DNA of 27,688 nucleotides from Leptospiraceae bacterium UBA2033 (GTDB taxonomy: Bacteria > Spirochaetota > Leptospiria > Leptospirales > Leptospiraceae), in assembly GCA_002333425.1 (NCBI GenBank), contig DDBL01000186.1:1377-29064 (forward strand), read 5' to 3'. This document shows positions 1-6,846 of the stretch, in pieces (the stretch's first letter is position 1; every line of letters starts with the position of its first letter). The position numbers were made by a program, and so were the translations under genes. The notes below the pieces were generated by a model, which was given only the letters and a program-made list of their open reading frames with translations, made no database searches and was not told where the DNA came from.

Positions 1-433
1 TTTCACTTTCAAGAGATATACCAGCATTATTTCCTGTGAAAAGCTCACTTTGCGACAAACGAGTGTAAGGCGTAATTTCTTTCAGATGTTTTTCGAAATC
101 AGAAAATCTAGCATCTACTTTCGAGAAGATTGCCGAAAGGATTTTTCCTTCTGTTGCAATAATGTCTTCTTCAAAACTTTCTTCTTGCAATTCTGATTTT
201 AAAAGTAAAATGATTTTATTGGAAAGTTTAATTTGTTCTTCTAAACTTTCCTCTCCAGAAATTTGACTGAGTGCAATTTTTATAATTTCTGTCAAATGTT
301 GCGAAAGAACTCTTGCAGCCTCTGCTCTATCAATAGGATTCTCTTTGATATAAAAGGTATTTTTATCTAATGTATTGATTTTTGTAGAAATCAATTTATC
401 AATGAGTTTCTCATATAGACCTTGTTGTAACAT
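1..433 (-). CDS. DUF3427/PLD-type DEAD helicase, N-terminal part (runs off window)
   Basis: An open frame runs without a stop from an ATG at 433 to the window edge, giving 144 residues that begin MLQQGLYEKLIDKL. An in-frame stop a few codons upstream makes this ATG the only close start; I see no clear ribosome binding site. The opening, the acidic helical segment, and the ending 'TRLSQSELFTGN..GISLESE' resemble the N-terminus of large DEAD/DEAH helicases that carry a phospholipase-D-like nuclease domain and a C-terminal DUF3427 domain. In that family the PLD-like domain starts just after this point. Such proteins often sit beside DNA methyltransferases in restriction or defence loci, and a cytosine methyltransferase remnant lies 110 bases upstream on the same strand. 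The catalytic parts are outside the window, so function rests on N-terminal resemblance only. Confidence 0.6.
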   Translation of the reverse strand, partial: MLQQGLYEKLIDKLISTKINTLDKNTFYIKENPIDRAEAARVLSQHLTEIIKIALSQISGEESLEEQIKLSNKIILLLKSELQEESFEEDIIATEGKILSAIFSKVDARFSDFEKHLKEITPYTRLSQSELFTGNNAGISLESE

Positions 434-542
434 TAGAATAATCTGCTTTTCATTAGGAATTATTCAAATGAATCTAAATTAAATTTTGTGTCGATTATAA
501 ATTAAAAATCTTTTACTAATTTCTATGATTTTCCTTATTATT

Positions 543-797
543 TCATTTCCCAAAATACCTCTTAATCGCTCGTCCAATCCATTCCCCAAACACAACTGGA
601 ACACCATTCCCTATTTTTTTGTATACTTGCGAATCATTGCCAGCAAAATGAAACCAATCGGGAACAACTTGGAGTCTTGCATACTCAGTTGTGGTATATG
701 GACGTAAGCCTTTCGTATGAAATTTATCTTTGACTAAACGAGTGCCTCTATCTTTCTGTTTGCACGGGATAATAAACGGAAACAGAATCAATTTCAA
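543..797 (-). pseudogene. C5 cytosine DNA methyltransferase, C-terminal fragment
   Basis: The 84 codons match only the C-terminal end of Dcm-type 5-methylcytosine methyltransferases. Visible signatures are 'RGTRLV', 'GLRPYTTTEYARLQ' (motif IX region) and 'GNDSQVYKKIGNGVPV' (motif X, which helps form the AdoMet pocket). Full enzymes are about 300-450 residues, so the catalytic Pro-Cys loop and motifs I-VIII are missing. The frame closes at a TAG at 813-815, and the only start available is a TTG with no ribosome binding site, so the 5' part has been lost, not just mis-called. The next gene on the strand is the helicase start at 433, which suggests a former methyltransferase-helicase restriction operon. 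The remnant cannot methylate DNA by itself. Confidence 0.8.
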
Positions 798-868
798 AAC
801 TTTGCTTAATCTCTAAGTCTGCAAGCGAAAGGCAAATATCAAATAACTTCCCATGACAAATTTCTTAG

Positions 869-897
869 TTGACTAACTTATTATTGAATACTAATGT
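869..897 (+). promoter_or_regulatory. Possible promoter of the UPF0175 antitoxin gene
   Basis: A TTGACT at 869-874 (5/6 match to the -35 consensus) is followed after 17 bases by TAATGT at 892-897 (3/6 match to the -10). It lies 21 bases before the start codon of the UPF0175 gene. The -10 is weak, so this is tentative. Confidence 0.3.
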
Positions 898-918
898 GAA
901 CGGGCAAGGAGAAAAAGC

Positions 919-1164
919 ATGGTTTTAGAAATCGCGGATCAATATATACAAAATACATTTCTCGCAGAAGTAAATTTAAAACTAGAATTTGCTATTTACC
1001 TTTATGAGAAAGATATTTTAACTTTAGAACAAGCAAGTAAGCTTGCAGAAAAAAGTTATTTAGATTTCCAAAAAGAATTAGGAGATAGAAGTATCTCAAT
1101 TCACTATGATGAAGAAGAATTAGAAAAAGATTTAGAAACCTTAAAATTCCTAGATCAAGCTTAA
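919..1164 (+). CDS. UPF0175 family antitoxin
   Basis: This 81-residue protein has the hallmarks of UPF0175: 'LKLEFAIYLYEKDILTLEQASKLA', a helical core, then 'SYLDFQKELGDR' and an acidic tail 'IHYDEEELEKDLETLK'. The family is a small, probably DNA-binding antitoxin normally encoded directly ahead of a DUF3368 PIN-domain ribonuclease. The start ATG has a good AAGGAG seven bases upstream (906-911). The stop overlaps by one base the ATG of a toxin stub (1164-1229), the usual arrangement for this pair. The partner toxin is destroyed, so this gene is an orphan antitoxin at this locus; it could still neutralise a related toxin elsewhere or regulate its own promoter. Confidence 0.8.
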   Translation: MVLEIADQYIQNTFLAEVNLKLEFAIYLYEKDILTLEQASKLAEKSYLDFQKELGDRSISIHYDEEELEKDLETLKFLDQA

Positions 1165-1229
1165 TGATTGTTATCTCCGATACTTCTCCTTTCCTTGCCT
1201 TATTAAATATTACACACTGCCTACGGTAA
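1164..1229 (+). pseudogene. DUF3368 PIN toxin, truncated stub
   Basis: An ATG overlapping the last base of the UPF0175 stop codon opens 21 codons beginning MIVISDTSPFLALLNI, the characteristic N-terminus of DUF3368 PIN ribonucleases including the first metal-binding Asp (D6). Translation ends at TAA 1227-1229. In the next frame, bases just upstream and across that stop read 'YGKRIIPN', close to the 'YGKVIIP' stretch that follows about ten residues later in intact DUF3368 proteins. The gene therefore appears to have lost a short internal piece, shifted frame, and lost the rest (intact proteins are about 150-160 residues). The remaining catalytic acidic residues are absent, so it is not a working nuclease. 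Confidence 0.7.
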
Positions 1230-1252
1230 GAGAATTATACCTAATTGAAAAA

Positions 1253-1654
1253 TTAAATTAATCCCATTACTATATCTTCAGCCCAATTTAAAACAGCAGA
1301 TGCCAACTGAATTGCTTCCTTGTATTCATCTTCTGTAATCTCTTCATAGTCTCCCGGATAACGCATACTGACCGCATAATCAGTCAACTTAGTAGATTCG
1401 TATACAAATTTTGGAATATCATATTCAGATGGAAGGTTACCAATGAGATTTCTTAAATTATGCGTCCAATTGAATTTAATGTTTCGCTTAATTAAAATGG
1501 CTTTAATACTTTTTTCGACGGTTTGCTGGCAATGAAAACAGAGAGTATTTAAAAGAACATTTTCTGTTCCGAAGGAAGAAATTGCTACTGAAAAATCACT
1601 TTTGGCAAATTGAATCCATTCAATAGCTTGTTGCTCATTATCCTCATTTGCCAT
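1253..1654 (-). CDS. HEPN-domain toxin of an MNT/HEPN pair
   Basis: A HEPN protein (Pfam PF05168 type) of 133 residues from the ATG at 1654. The family features are 'CFHCQQTVEKSIKAILI' in helix 2, 'THNLRNLI', and the 'RYPGDYEE' turn before the last helix. HEPN proteins in these pairs are RNases or RNA-binding toxins held in check by the nucleotidyltransferase partner. The canonical RX4-6H catalytic motif is not obvious: the nearest candidate, R57 and H65, has seven residues between. An earlier ATG at 1681 would add nine residues, but it lies deep in the upstream gene; from 1654 the two genes overlap by 11 bases, which fits translational coupling. The pair lies between two copies of the UPF0175/DUF3368 junction. 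Confidence 0.8.
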   Translation of the reverse strand: MANEDNEQQAIEWIQFAKSDFSVAISSFGTENVLLNTLCFHCQQTVEKSIKAILIKRNIKFNWTHNLRNLIGNLPSEYDIPKFVYESTKLTDYAVSMRYPGDYEEITEDEYKEAIQLASAVLNWAEDIVMGLI

Positions 1655-1982
1655 AAAGAAGAATTCCGTCCTTGATAGCATTACTATAAATCTTGTAAGA
1701 ATTCTCTAAATTCTTTTCGAGGATAGAAGGAGTTGCTACTACAAAATCACAAGGAACAGATTTACTTTCGACTTCTTGGTATAGTTTTTGAGCTGTTTTT
1801 CTACGATGTTGATTTTCAGGAACTAATACTAGAAAATCTAAATCACTATTTGCTTTATTATCTCCTCGCGAGGTAGAGCCAAATAAGTAAATAGATATTG
1901 GTTGAGCTGATTTTACTATCTGTTCAACTATTCCTTTTATAAATGGATCATTCGTTATTTGTATACTTTTTGCTAGACTCAT
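1644..1982 (-). CDS. MNT-type minimal nucleotidyltransferase antitoxin
   Basis: A 112-residue protein with the polymerase-beta superfamily signature: 'GSTSRG' at residues 35-40, D47 and D49 in 'SDLDFLVLV', and a third acidic residue, D79, in 'CDFVVA'. The triad is complete, so it may be catalytically active. In characterised MNT/HEPN systems the MNT protein adds AMP to the HEPN toxin and inactivates it. It is the first gene of a two-gene operon and overlaps its HEPN partner by 11 bases. A TTGACT at 2036-2041 and a TATAAA at 2011-2016 could be a promoter, although their 19-base spacing is long. No clear ribosome binding site precedes the ATG. Confidence 0.85.
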   Translation of the reverse strand: MSLAKSIQITNDPFIKGIVEQIVKSAQPISIYLFGSTSRGDNKANSDLDFLVLVPENQHRRKTAQKLYQEVESKSVPCDFVVATPSILEKNLENSYKIYSNAIKDGILLYGK

Positions 1983-2077
1983 AAATTATTTAGTTCAGTT
2001 TTATTTATACTTTATACTGTATTCTTTAGAAATCTAGTCAACATTTAAATTATTGTTAGGAAGATTGAAAACTTGCA

Positions 2078-2132
2078 TCCTAAATCAAGCTTAATGATCG
2101 TTATCTCCGACACATCGCCTTTTATAGTTTAA
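2078..2132 (+). pseudogene. Second remnant of a UPF0175/DUF3368 gene junction
   Basis: Bases 2078-2122 match 1148-1192 at 40 of 45 positions. They again encode the end of the antitoxin ('LNQA' then TAA) overlapping an ATG for MIVISDTSPFIV, which stops at 2130-2132. The differences from the first copy inside the toxin frame (ATT/ATC, GAT/GAC, ACT/ACA, TCT/TCG) are all silent. Upstream, 2064-2077 still shows weak similarity to the preceding antitoxin codons. A one-base loss after 'FIV' would restore 'IVLIK', a typical continuation of DUF3368 proteins. This is a non-functional scrap of a second, diverged copy of the toxin-antitoxin locus. Confidence 0.7.
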
Positions 2133-2150
2133 TTAAAATGAACCAACCAC

Positions 2151-2181
2151 AAAAAAACCGTCCCCTTTCGCAAAGGGGATT
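2151..2181 (-). terminator. Rho-independent terminator after DUF4202 gene
   Basis: Read on the minus strand, the 7-base arms CCCCTTT and AAAGGGG enclose a 3-base loop (GCG) and are followed after ACGG by a run of seven T (2151-2157 on the plus strand). It lies about 50 bases beyond the DUF4202 stop codon. Confidence 0.75.
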
Positions 2182-2233
2182 TAATCGACATTGTGAAACA
2201 ATTACAATAAAATTAGGGGATTAACCAATTCGA

Positions 2234-2818
2234 CTAACTAATCGCTTTCTTTATCAAACCCAAAACCCTCTCCGAATAGTGCAACTTCAATGCTTCTGCT
2301 TTTGCAAACTCGCTCATCTTCTCCCAGGTTTTGCGGATAATGCCGATCATCTTTTCGTCGTCGTGTTTTAAACTAAAACCTTCGATTTGGTGTTGTAGGG
2401 TAACAAGACAGAGTGCATCTTCCATTGTTTGAACTTCAGGGTCTGTCTTTAAGTTCTTCTTGAGGTTAATCGACTTTACACGCTCAATGACTGGGTCATC
2501 GTATCCAACTTCTTTTAGAATTTTTCCTGCTTCTTCTGAATGAAATACTGCTAAATCCTTTTTCCATTTGTTATACCCTTTTAGTCCTTCGGGGTAGGTG
2601 GAGCGAGGAATTTCCCAACGTTTTAGATGTTGGCATCTTGCGGCTAATCGTAATTCTTCGCCTGCATTTGGGTTAAGCTTAGTTATCCACTCGGAAAGCC
2701 AAATTGCGTAAACAAATTCGTGTGGTTTTTTCTTTCCTTCTATCTCTATAGAATTTGGATCTAAAGAGTTTACTTGGTCAAAGGTTTCAATTGCTTTGTT
2801 AAATAGTTCTTGGTTCAT
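2234..2818 (-). CDS. DUF4202 family protein
   Basis: A 194-residue soluble protein that matches the DUF4202 family (PF13875) over its whole length. Recognisable stretches are 'PHEFVYAIWLSEWI', 'LRLAARCQHLKRWEIPRSTYP', 'GYNKWKKDLAVFHSEEAG' and 'TMEDALCLVTLQHQIEGF'. The spaced His, Asp and Glu residues recall HD-type metal-binding proteins, but no biochemical role is established and I do not assign one. It sits 16 bases after the end of the broken DUF29 gene on the same strand, with no obvious ribosome binding site of its own, so it may depend on upstream translation. A strong terminator follows it. Confidence 0.8.
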   Translation of the reverse strand: MNQELFNKAIETFDQVNSLDPNSIEIEGKKKPHEFVYAIWLSEWITKLNPNAGEELRLAARCQHLKRWEIPRSTYPEGLKGYNKWKKDLAVFHSEEAGKILKEVGYDDPVIERVKSINLKKNLKTDPEVQTMEDALCLVTLQHQIEGFSLKHDDEKMIGIIRKTWEKMSEFAKAEALKLHYSERVLGLIKKAIS

Positions 2819-2834
2819 AGTTTTTATATGAGTT

Positions 2835-3046
2835 TTATTCTGGTAAATAATTTTCGTCTACTACTTGCTCGGAAGTAAAGGGGGATCTTCTCGAAAGTCT
2901 CTCTTTCCCATATCTTCTAGTGTCTCTGCAATATGTTCTATGTCCGCAAGATTAACCTTACCCTCTCGGAGGAGTTTGGCATTTTCGAAGAGCCAAAGGT
3001 GTTCGTCTTCTTCATAGAGTTTTTTTAAGTCTATTGTCGCATTCAT
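2835..3046 (-). pseudogene. DUF29 protein, internally deleted
   Basis: From the ATG at 3046 the first 50 or so residues ('LYEEDEHLWLFENAKLLREGKVNLADIEHIAETLEDMGKRD') are the normal N-terminus of DUF29 proteins, which are usually about 140-150 residues. The frame then ends quickly at 2861. In another frame the following bases read 'PFTSEQVVDENYLPE' and stop at 2835-2837, which is the typical DUF29 C-terminus. The central 70-90 residues have been removed and the two ends joined out of frame. DUF29 is a helical family of unknown function. A short peptide could still be made, but the fold would be incomplete. Confidence 0.75.
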
Positions 3047-3090
3047 AGTTAAAAACTATATCCTTATAAATTTACGTCAAGATGGATTTT

Positions 3091-4338
3091 CTATTTTCCT
3101 TCTATCCTAAATATTTTCCCTTTTCCTAAGTCCACTACATAAACATTCCCGTCTGCATCACGCCCAAAGGAAGAAGTGAGCACAGGCCATTTACCAAGCG
3201 TATAAGCAGTAACTTTTTCAGATGCGTTATCCGGCACAGGTGTCGCCCAAATTCTTCCTGACATGAAGTCGGCAAATATGTATTTGCCTGTGAGAGCAGA
3301 GATTTCTTTTCCAGTGTATATATATCCGCCTGTGATGGACTGTCCGTCATCTCTTCCGTATTCATAAATTGGATCACTTAGATTATCCGTTTTACAATTT
3401 TCTTTTGGTTCAAAGCAGTGAAATCCTTCGCGTGTATTCCAACCGTAGTTTTTTCCTTTTTCTACTATGTCGATTTCTTCCCACAAATCCTGCCCCACAT
3501 CGGCTACTATTGGTCTTCCCTTTGAATCAAAACTAAATCTCCACGGGTTTCTAAATCCGAATGCAAATATTTCAGGCTTACAACATTTATCCTCATAAAA
3601 GGGATTATCTTTAGGAACTTTATAAGCTTTGTCTTTATCAGGTGTAGAGTCCACATCAATTCGTAAAATAGTTCCCAAAAAAGTTTGCGGATTTTGCCCA
3701 TTATGCGCTGGATCATTTAACCAACCTCCATCTCCCCAACCAATATAGAGCATTTTATCTTGTCCAAATAGAATTTGTCCTGCGTTGTGATTTTCATAAG
3801 GTTGCTCTACCTCCATCAAAATTCTTTCAGATTCTAACTTTGTATTTTTTAAATCCGTTGGATTGGTCGCAGTCCATTCTGCAATGCGGCTAATATCTTT
3901 TTGCCCTACTTCGACTACATAATTGAAATAAACTTTTCCATTTTTACGAAAATCAGGATGAAATGCCATTCCAAGAAGTCCTTCTTCGGCTTCCGTTTTC
4001 ACGTTCAAAGTTAAAATAACCTTTGTATCCTTTTTCCCTATTTTACCCCAAACAACTTTTCCTTTTTTTTCTAATACAAAAAACTCCTCCGAATCACCAG
4101 GTGGAAATTGTAAATCAGTTGGTTGTTCAAATCCATTTGCGACTTCTCTGAGGCTAATCTCTATTCGTTCCCGCTTTTCATCTAGACCAGAAAATACTGG
4201 AACTAAATGGGCAGCATCTCCGTCAATTTCATATTTTTCGGTGGAGCCTAATTTTTGGATTAGAAATTTCTTAATCTCATAACAACCATTAACCCCAACT
4301 ACCGCTAAAAAAATCAAATATACAAAAATATGTTTCAT
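3091..4338 (-). CDS. PQQ-type glucose/sorbosone dehydrogenase-like lipoprotein
   Basis: A 415-residue protein of the GSDH/soluble aldose dehydrogenase family (PF07995), a six-bladed propeller that in active members oxidises sugars with PQQ. Family motifs are 'GLLGMAFHPDF', 'HNAGQILFGQDKMLYIGWGDGG' (with the His expected in the active site), 'FAFGFRNPWRFSFD' and 'VGQDLWEEIDIVEKGKNYGW'. The start at 4338 is chosen because AGGAAGGA lies seven bases upstream and the protein then opens with a clean signal peptide ending 'VNGC', a lipoprotein cleavage site. An upstream start at 4395 would spoil this. It is therefore probably membrane-anchored in the periplasm or outer membrane. The true substrate and whether PQQ is made here cannot be told from this window. 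Confidence 0.85.
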   Translation of the reverse strand: MKHIFVYLIFLAVVGVNGCYEIKKFLIQKLGSTEKYEIDGDAAHLVPVFSGLDEKRERIEISLREVANGFEQPTDLQFPPGDSEEFFVLEKKGKVVWGKIGKKDTKVILTLNVKTEAEEGLLGMAFHPDFRKNGKVYFNYVVEVGQKDISRIAEWTATNPTDLKNTKLESERILMEVEQPYENHNAGQILFGQDKMLYIGWGDGGWLNDPAHNGQNPQTFLGTILRIDVDSTPDKDKAYKVPKDNPFYEDKCCKPEIFAFGFRNPWRFSFDSKGRPIVADVGQDLWEEIDIVEKGKNYGWNTREGFHCFEPKENCKTDNLSDPIYEYGRDDGQSITGGYIYTGKEISALTGKYIFADFMSGRIWATPVPDNASEKVTAYTLGKWPVLTSSFGRDADGNVYVVDLGKGKIFRIEGK

Positions 4339-4472
4339 GTAAATATTCCTTCCTCTCAAAAATCTAACTACAAAAAATGCACCTACACCACTCAAATAAG
4401 TGGAAATGATTTTATGTATAACCTAGTTCTTTTTGTTTTTTTCCAAATGCAATTTCAGCAAATGGAGTTATC

Positions 4473-5813
4473 TCAAACTTTTATTTTTCCTTCAAATTGT
4501 TTTTGATTTCGATAATAAGAAATCCAAGTCAACACAACAAGTCCAAGGACTGGTAGCGCAAAGTAAATATGCACTTGAATGAATCCAGCGATTAATCCAA
4601 GTATGCCACCTAAAAATTGAATCATCACTAAATTGCCACCCGTATTATCTAAAATCATTTTCTCTAATTCGTCTGTATCAAGTTTCATTACTTGTTCTTG
4701 AACTAAATTGGTTACATTGATCTGGTGGATAATCTTGGCTATGTTCGTTTTTAGATATTCACTACCTTCGGGGGACTTCATGAATTCAATCATTTTATCT
4801 TTTGCATAATCTAAAATTCTAAATGAATAATTCCCGACCTTCTCCCAGTTTCTACGATCATCCAAGAACTTTCTCAATCTCTCAATGGCAGCCGGTAAAA
4901 ATGTTTGTCTGGAATACTCGCTAGAAATATCCACCCAGTCTTTTACTTTCGATAAAATAAATTCCTGTGTCTCTGGTGATTCCATTTTTTTTTGTAAATC
5001 TAAAACTAGAATATCCATTACTCCCATAAACTGTTCTTTAGTATCTTCATCTTCAATAAATTTTTGGAGTAAATCCTGCAAAGCTGCACTATCGAAGGAA
5101 AGAATTTTTTTAAATCCAATTCCAATATTGCCTATCGCATCTTTTTGTCTTAGATACTCATCTATCGCATTATTGAGAACAACGGATAATCGTGGTAATT
5201 CTTCCAATACAACATTCTTTATTAAATCAACTAGGTGTTCTCGATTTTCTCTTAACTGTATGTATTCGTTTATTTTGACTCTTACTTGTTCCCAAACTTT
5301 TTTAATTTCTTCTGGACTCTTTGCTAACTCTTTTAAAGTTTGTTCTGTGAAGTTAAAAATTTGCGAAAGTAATTCTGGTCCTTTTTCTTGAAGAAGAGAA
5401 ATTATTTTAGTAGTAACTTTATTTCGAACTTCGTCATCTTTCAAAAGTTCGTCTAACCATTCTCCTAATTTATGAGTTCCTGTTTCGATTAACTTTCTTT
5501 CATAAACATATTCTAAAAGTATTTCAGGGGCAAGTAGATTGGTCTGAATACTCTGCCCTAAACTCTGCGCAATATTGGCTTTATTTTTTGGAACTAACCC
5601 TTCCCACCCGAGAACTTTTCCCTGTTTTGGTTGAAATAACATTTTGATTGCCAGAAAATTTGTGTAATACCCAACAACCCCCGCCATACAAATAACAAAA
5701 CCAGCATCAACCCAAATATTTTTTTCCGATAAGTATAATTGTACAACTCCAAATAAAAATGTGATAACACTAATACCACGCCGAAACCACAAATCTAATT
5801 TTGCTACATCCAT
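4473..5813 (-). CDS. DUF445 family membrane protein
   Basis: A 446-residue protein of the DUF445 family (PF04286, YjiN/YheB-like). It has two hydrophobic segments near the N-terminus, with 'VGYYTNFLAIKMLFQPKQGKVLGWEGLVPKNKANIAQSLG' as the family signature, a long charged helical middle of about 330 residues, and one or two hydrophobic segments at the C-terminus ('MIQFLGGILGLIAGFIQVHIYFALPVLGL'). This gives an integral membrane protein with a large extramembrane coiled-coil-like domain. The start at 5813 is preferred because GGGGGAG stands seven bases before its ATG; the longer TTG start at 5828 lies within that site. The family has no settled function. Confidence 0.85.
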   Translation of the reverse strand: MDVAKLDLWFRRGISVITFLFGVVQLYLSEKNIWVDAGFVICMAGVVGYYTNFLAIKMLFQPKQGKVLGWEGLVPKNKANIAQSLGQSIQTNLLAPEILLEYVYERKLIETGTHKLGEWLDELLKDDEVRNKVTTKIISLLQEKGPELLSQIFNFTEQTLKELAKSPEEIKKVWEQVRVKINEYIQLRENREHLVDLIKNVVLEELPRLSVVLNNAIDEYLRQKDAIGNIGIGFKKILSFDSAALQDLLQKFIEDEDTKEQFMGVMDILVLDLQKKMESPETQEFILSKVKDWVDISSEYSRQTFLPAAIERLRKFLDDRRNWEKVGNYSFRILDYAKDKMIEFMKSPEGSEYLKTNIAKIIHQINVTNLVQEQVMKLDTDELEKMILDNTGGNLVMIQFLGGILGLIAGFIQVHIYFALPVLGLVVLTWISYYRNQKQFEGKIKV

Positions 5814-5861
5814 CAAAATCTCCCCCAATTAAAAATCATCGTAATCAAATAGAATTAGTTT

Positions 5862-6431
5862 TTAAAAGTAGTTCCACTCTTTTCCTAATCGTTTTGCCAC
5901 AATTTCTAAATGATGAATTGGATGTAGAATTCCTATCATATACATTTCCCTGGCAGGAATTTTTCCCAGAAAAGGATGAGGCATCAAAATTTTATCTAAT
6001 TGTTCTTCATTCCAATCTTTAACGGCTAATCCATATTTATCCCAAGATTTATTCCAATCAGATAAAAGTTCTAATTTGCGTTTAGGACTATCTCCTTCAA
6101 TAGATTCCTTAGATGGAGTAAAAGGTCCGGAGTTTTGTCCTTTTTTGAGCGCGTCCAAATACACATCCGCAACTTGATGAATACGGGGAGCAGAATTGGT
6201 AACTTCTCCAAAAACAAGGGATGCTAAAAACTTTGGAGCAGAAAATGAAAGTGATAAAAGTCTAGTGACTTTTATAATATGTTGGAAATTTTCAGCCGGT
6301 GACCAACCTGTTTCGGGTCGTTTAAAAAAATCTGTATCCGGCATATTTTGTATAACGGTTTCAAAATTTGTTTTTATTCTTTGAACTGAATCTATTAACT
6401 CTTCTTTAGTGTATGGGTCGCTGAATTTCAT
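5862..6431 (-). CDS. DinB-like superfamily protein
   Basis: A 189-residue protein with the layout of the DinB/YfiT four-helix bundle (PF12867 type). It opens with 'LIDSVQRIKTNFETVIQNMP', carries 'GWSPAENFQHIIKV' where the first metal-binding His is expected, and ends with 'MIGILHPIHHLEIVAKRL', which supplies the paired His residues. The three His positions suggest that the metal site is kept. Members are putative metal-dependent hydrolases or thiol-dependent transferases; the specific reaction is not predictable. The ATG has AAAGGA six bases upstream. It lies 53 bases after the STAS gene on the same strand and may share its transcript. Confidence 0.75.
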   Translation of the reverse strand: MKFSDPYTKEELIDSVQRIKTNFETVIQNMPDTDFFKRPETGWSPAENFQHIIKVTRLLSLSFSAPKFLASLVFGEVTNSAPRIHQVADVYLDALKKGQNSGPFTPSKESIEGDSPKRKLELLSDWNKSWDKYGLAVKDWNEEQLDKILMPHPFLGKIPAREMYMIGILHPIHHLEIVAKRLGKEWNYF

Positions 6432-6484
6432 TTTTTCCTTTTTTATTTTTCAATCAATGTGAAAATTTAGATAAATACAAAATC

Positions 6485-6841
6485 TCAAGAATTCAAATAA
6501 TCGAGAGCATTTTGCCTGGTTTCAAAATAAGATGTGTCTCTTATTTGCTGTGGGAGCGCCTTCTGCATAGTATTCGCTACACTTTTATGAAAGTTAATAA
6601 AAGCAAATCTGCCTTTTAAACTTTGTAATTGTGCATTAAAACGAAGTAAAAGTCCAACTCCAGACGAATCAAGAAAAGTTAATTTTTCAAAATCAAATAA
6701 AAATAACTTACGACCTTGTGATGTAACTGAATCTAGTGTTTTTTTAACTCCTGGTGCATCTAAGAGAGTCAGTTCACCACGCATGGAAATGATTGTTATA
6801 TTTCCTTCTTCTTGAATATCCATTGTGACTTGTTCTATCAT
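6485..6841 (-). CDS. STAS-domain anti-sigma-factor antagonist-like protein
   Basis: A single STAS domain of 118 residues, similar in size to SpoIIAA/RsbV. The key loop is 'FLDSSGVGLLL', with D58-S59-S60-G61. By analogy with SpoIIAA, the first of these serines is the one phosphorylated by a GHKL anti-sigma kinase. The gene starts five bases after the stop of a GHKL ATPase-like gene, with AGAGG in front of its ATG, which strongly suggests that the two form a partner-switching pair. No sigma factor or PP2C phosphatase gene is present in the window, so the downstream target is unknown. Confidence 0.85.
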   Translation of the reverse strand: MIEQVTMDIQEEGNITIISMRGELTLLDAPGVKKTLDSVTSQGRKLFLFDFEKLTFLDSSGVGLLLRFNAQLQSLKGRFAFINFHKSVANTMQKALPQQIRDTSYFETRQNALDYLNS

Positions 6842-6846
6842 TTATT

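Noticed and set aside
1983..2233. A further small gene between MNT and DUF4202
   Set aside because: Apart from the toxin-antitoxin stub and the terminator, the interval has no open frame with a start, ribosome binding site or family resemblance.
4885..5391. Plus-strand open frame of 168 codons
   Set aside because: It lies wholly within the DUF445 gene on the other strand, is rich in Ser and Cys as expected for an antisense frame, and has no ribosome binding site.
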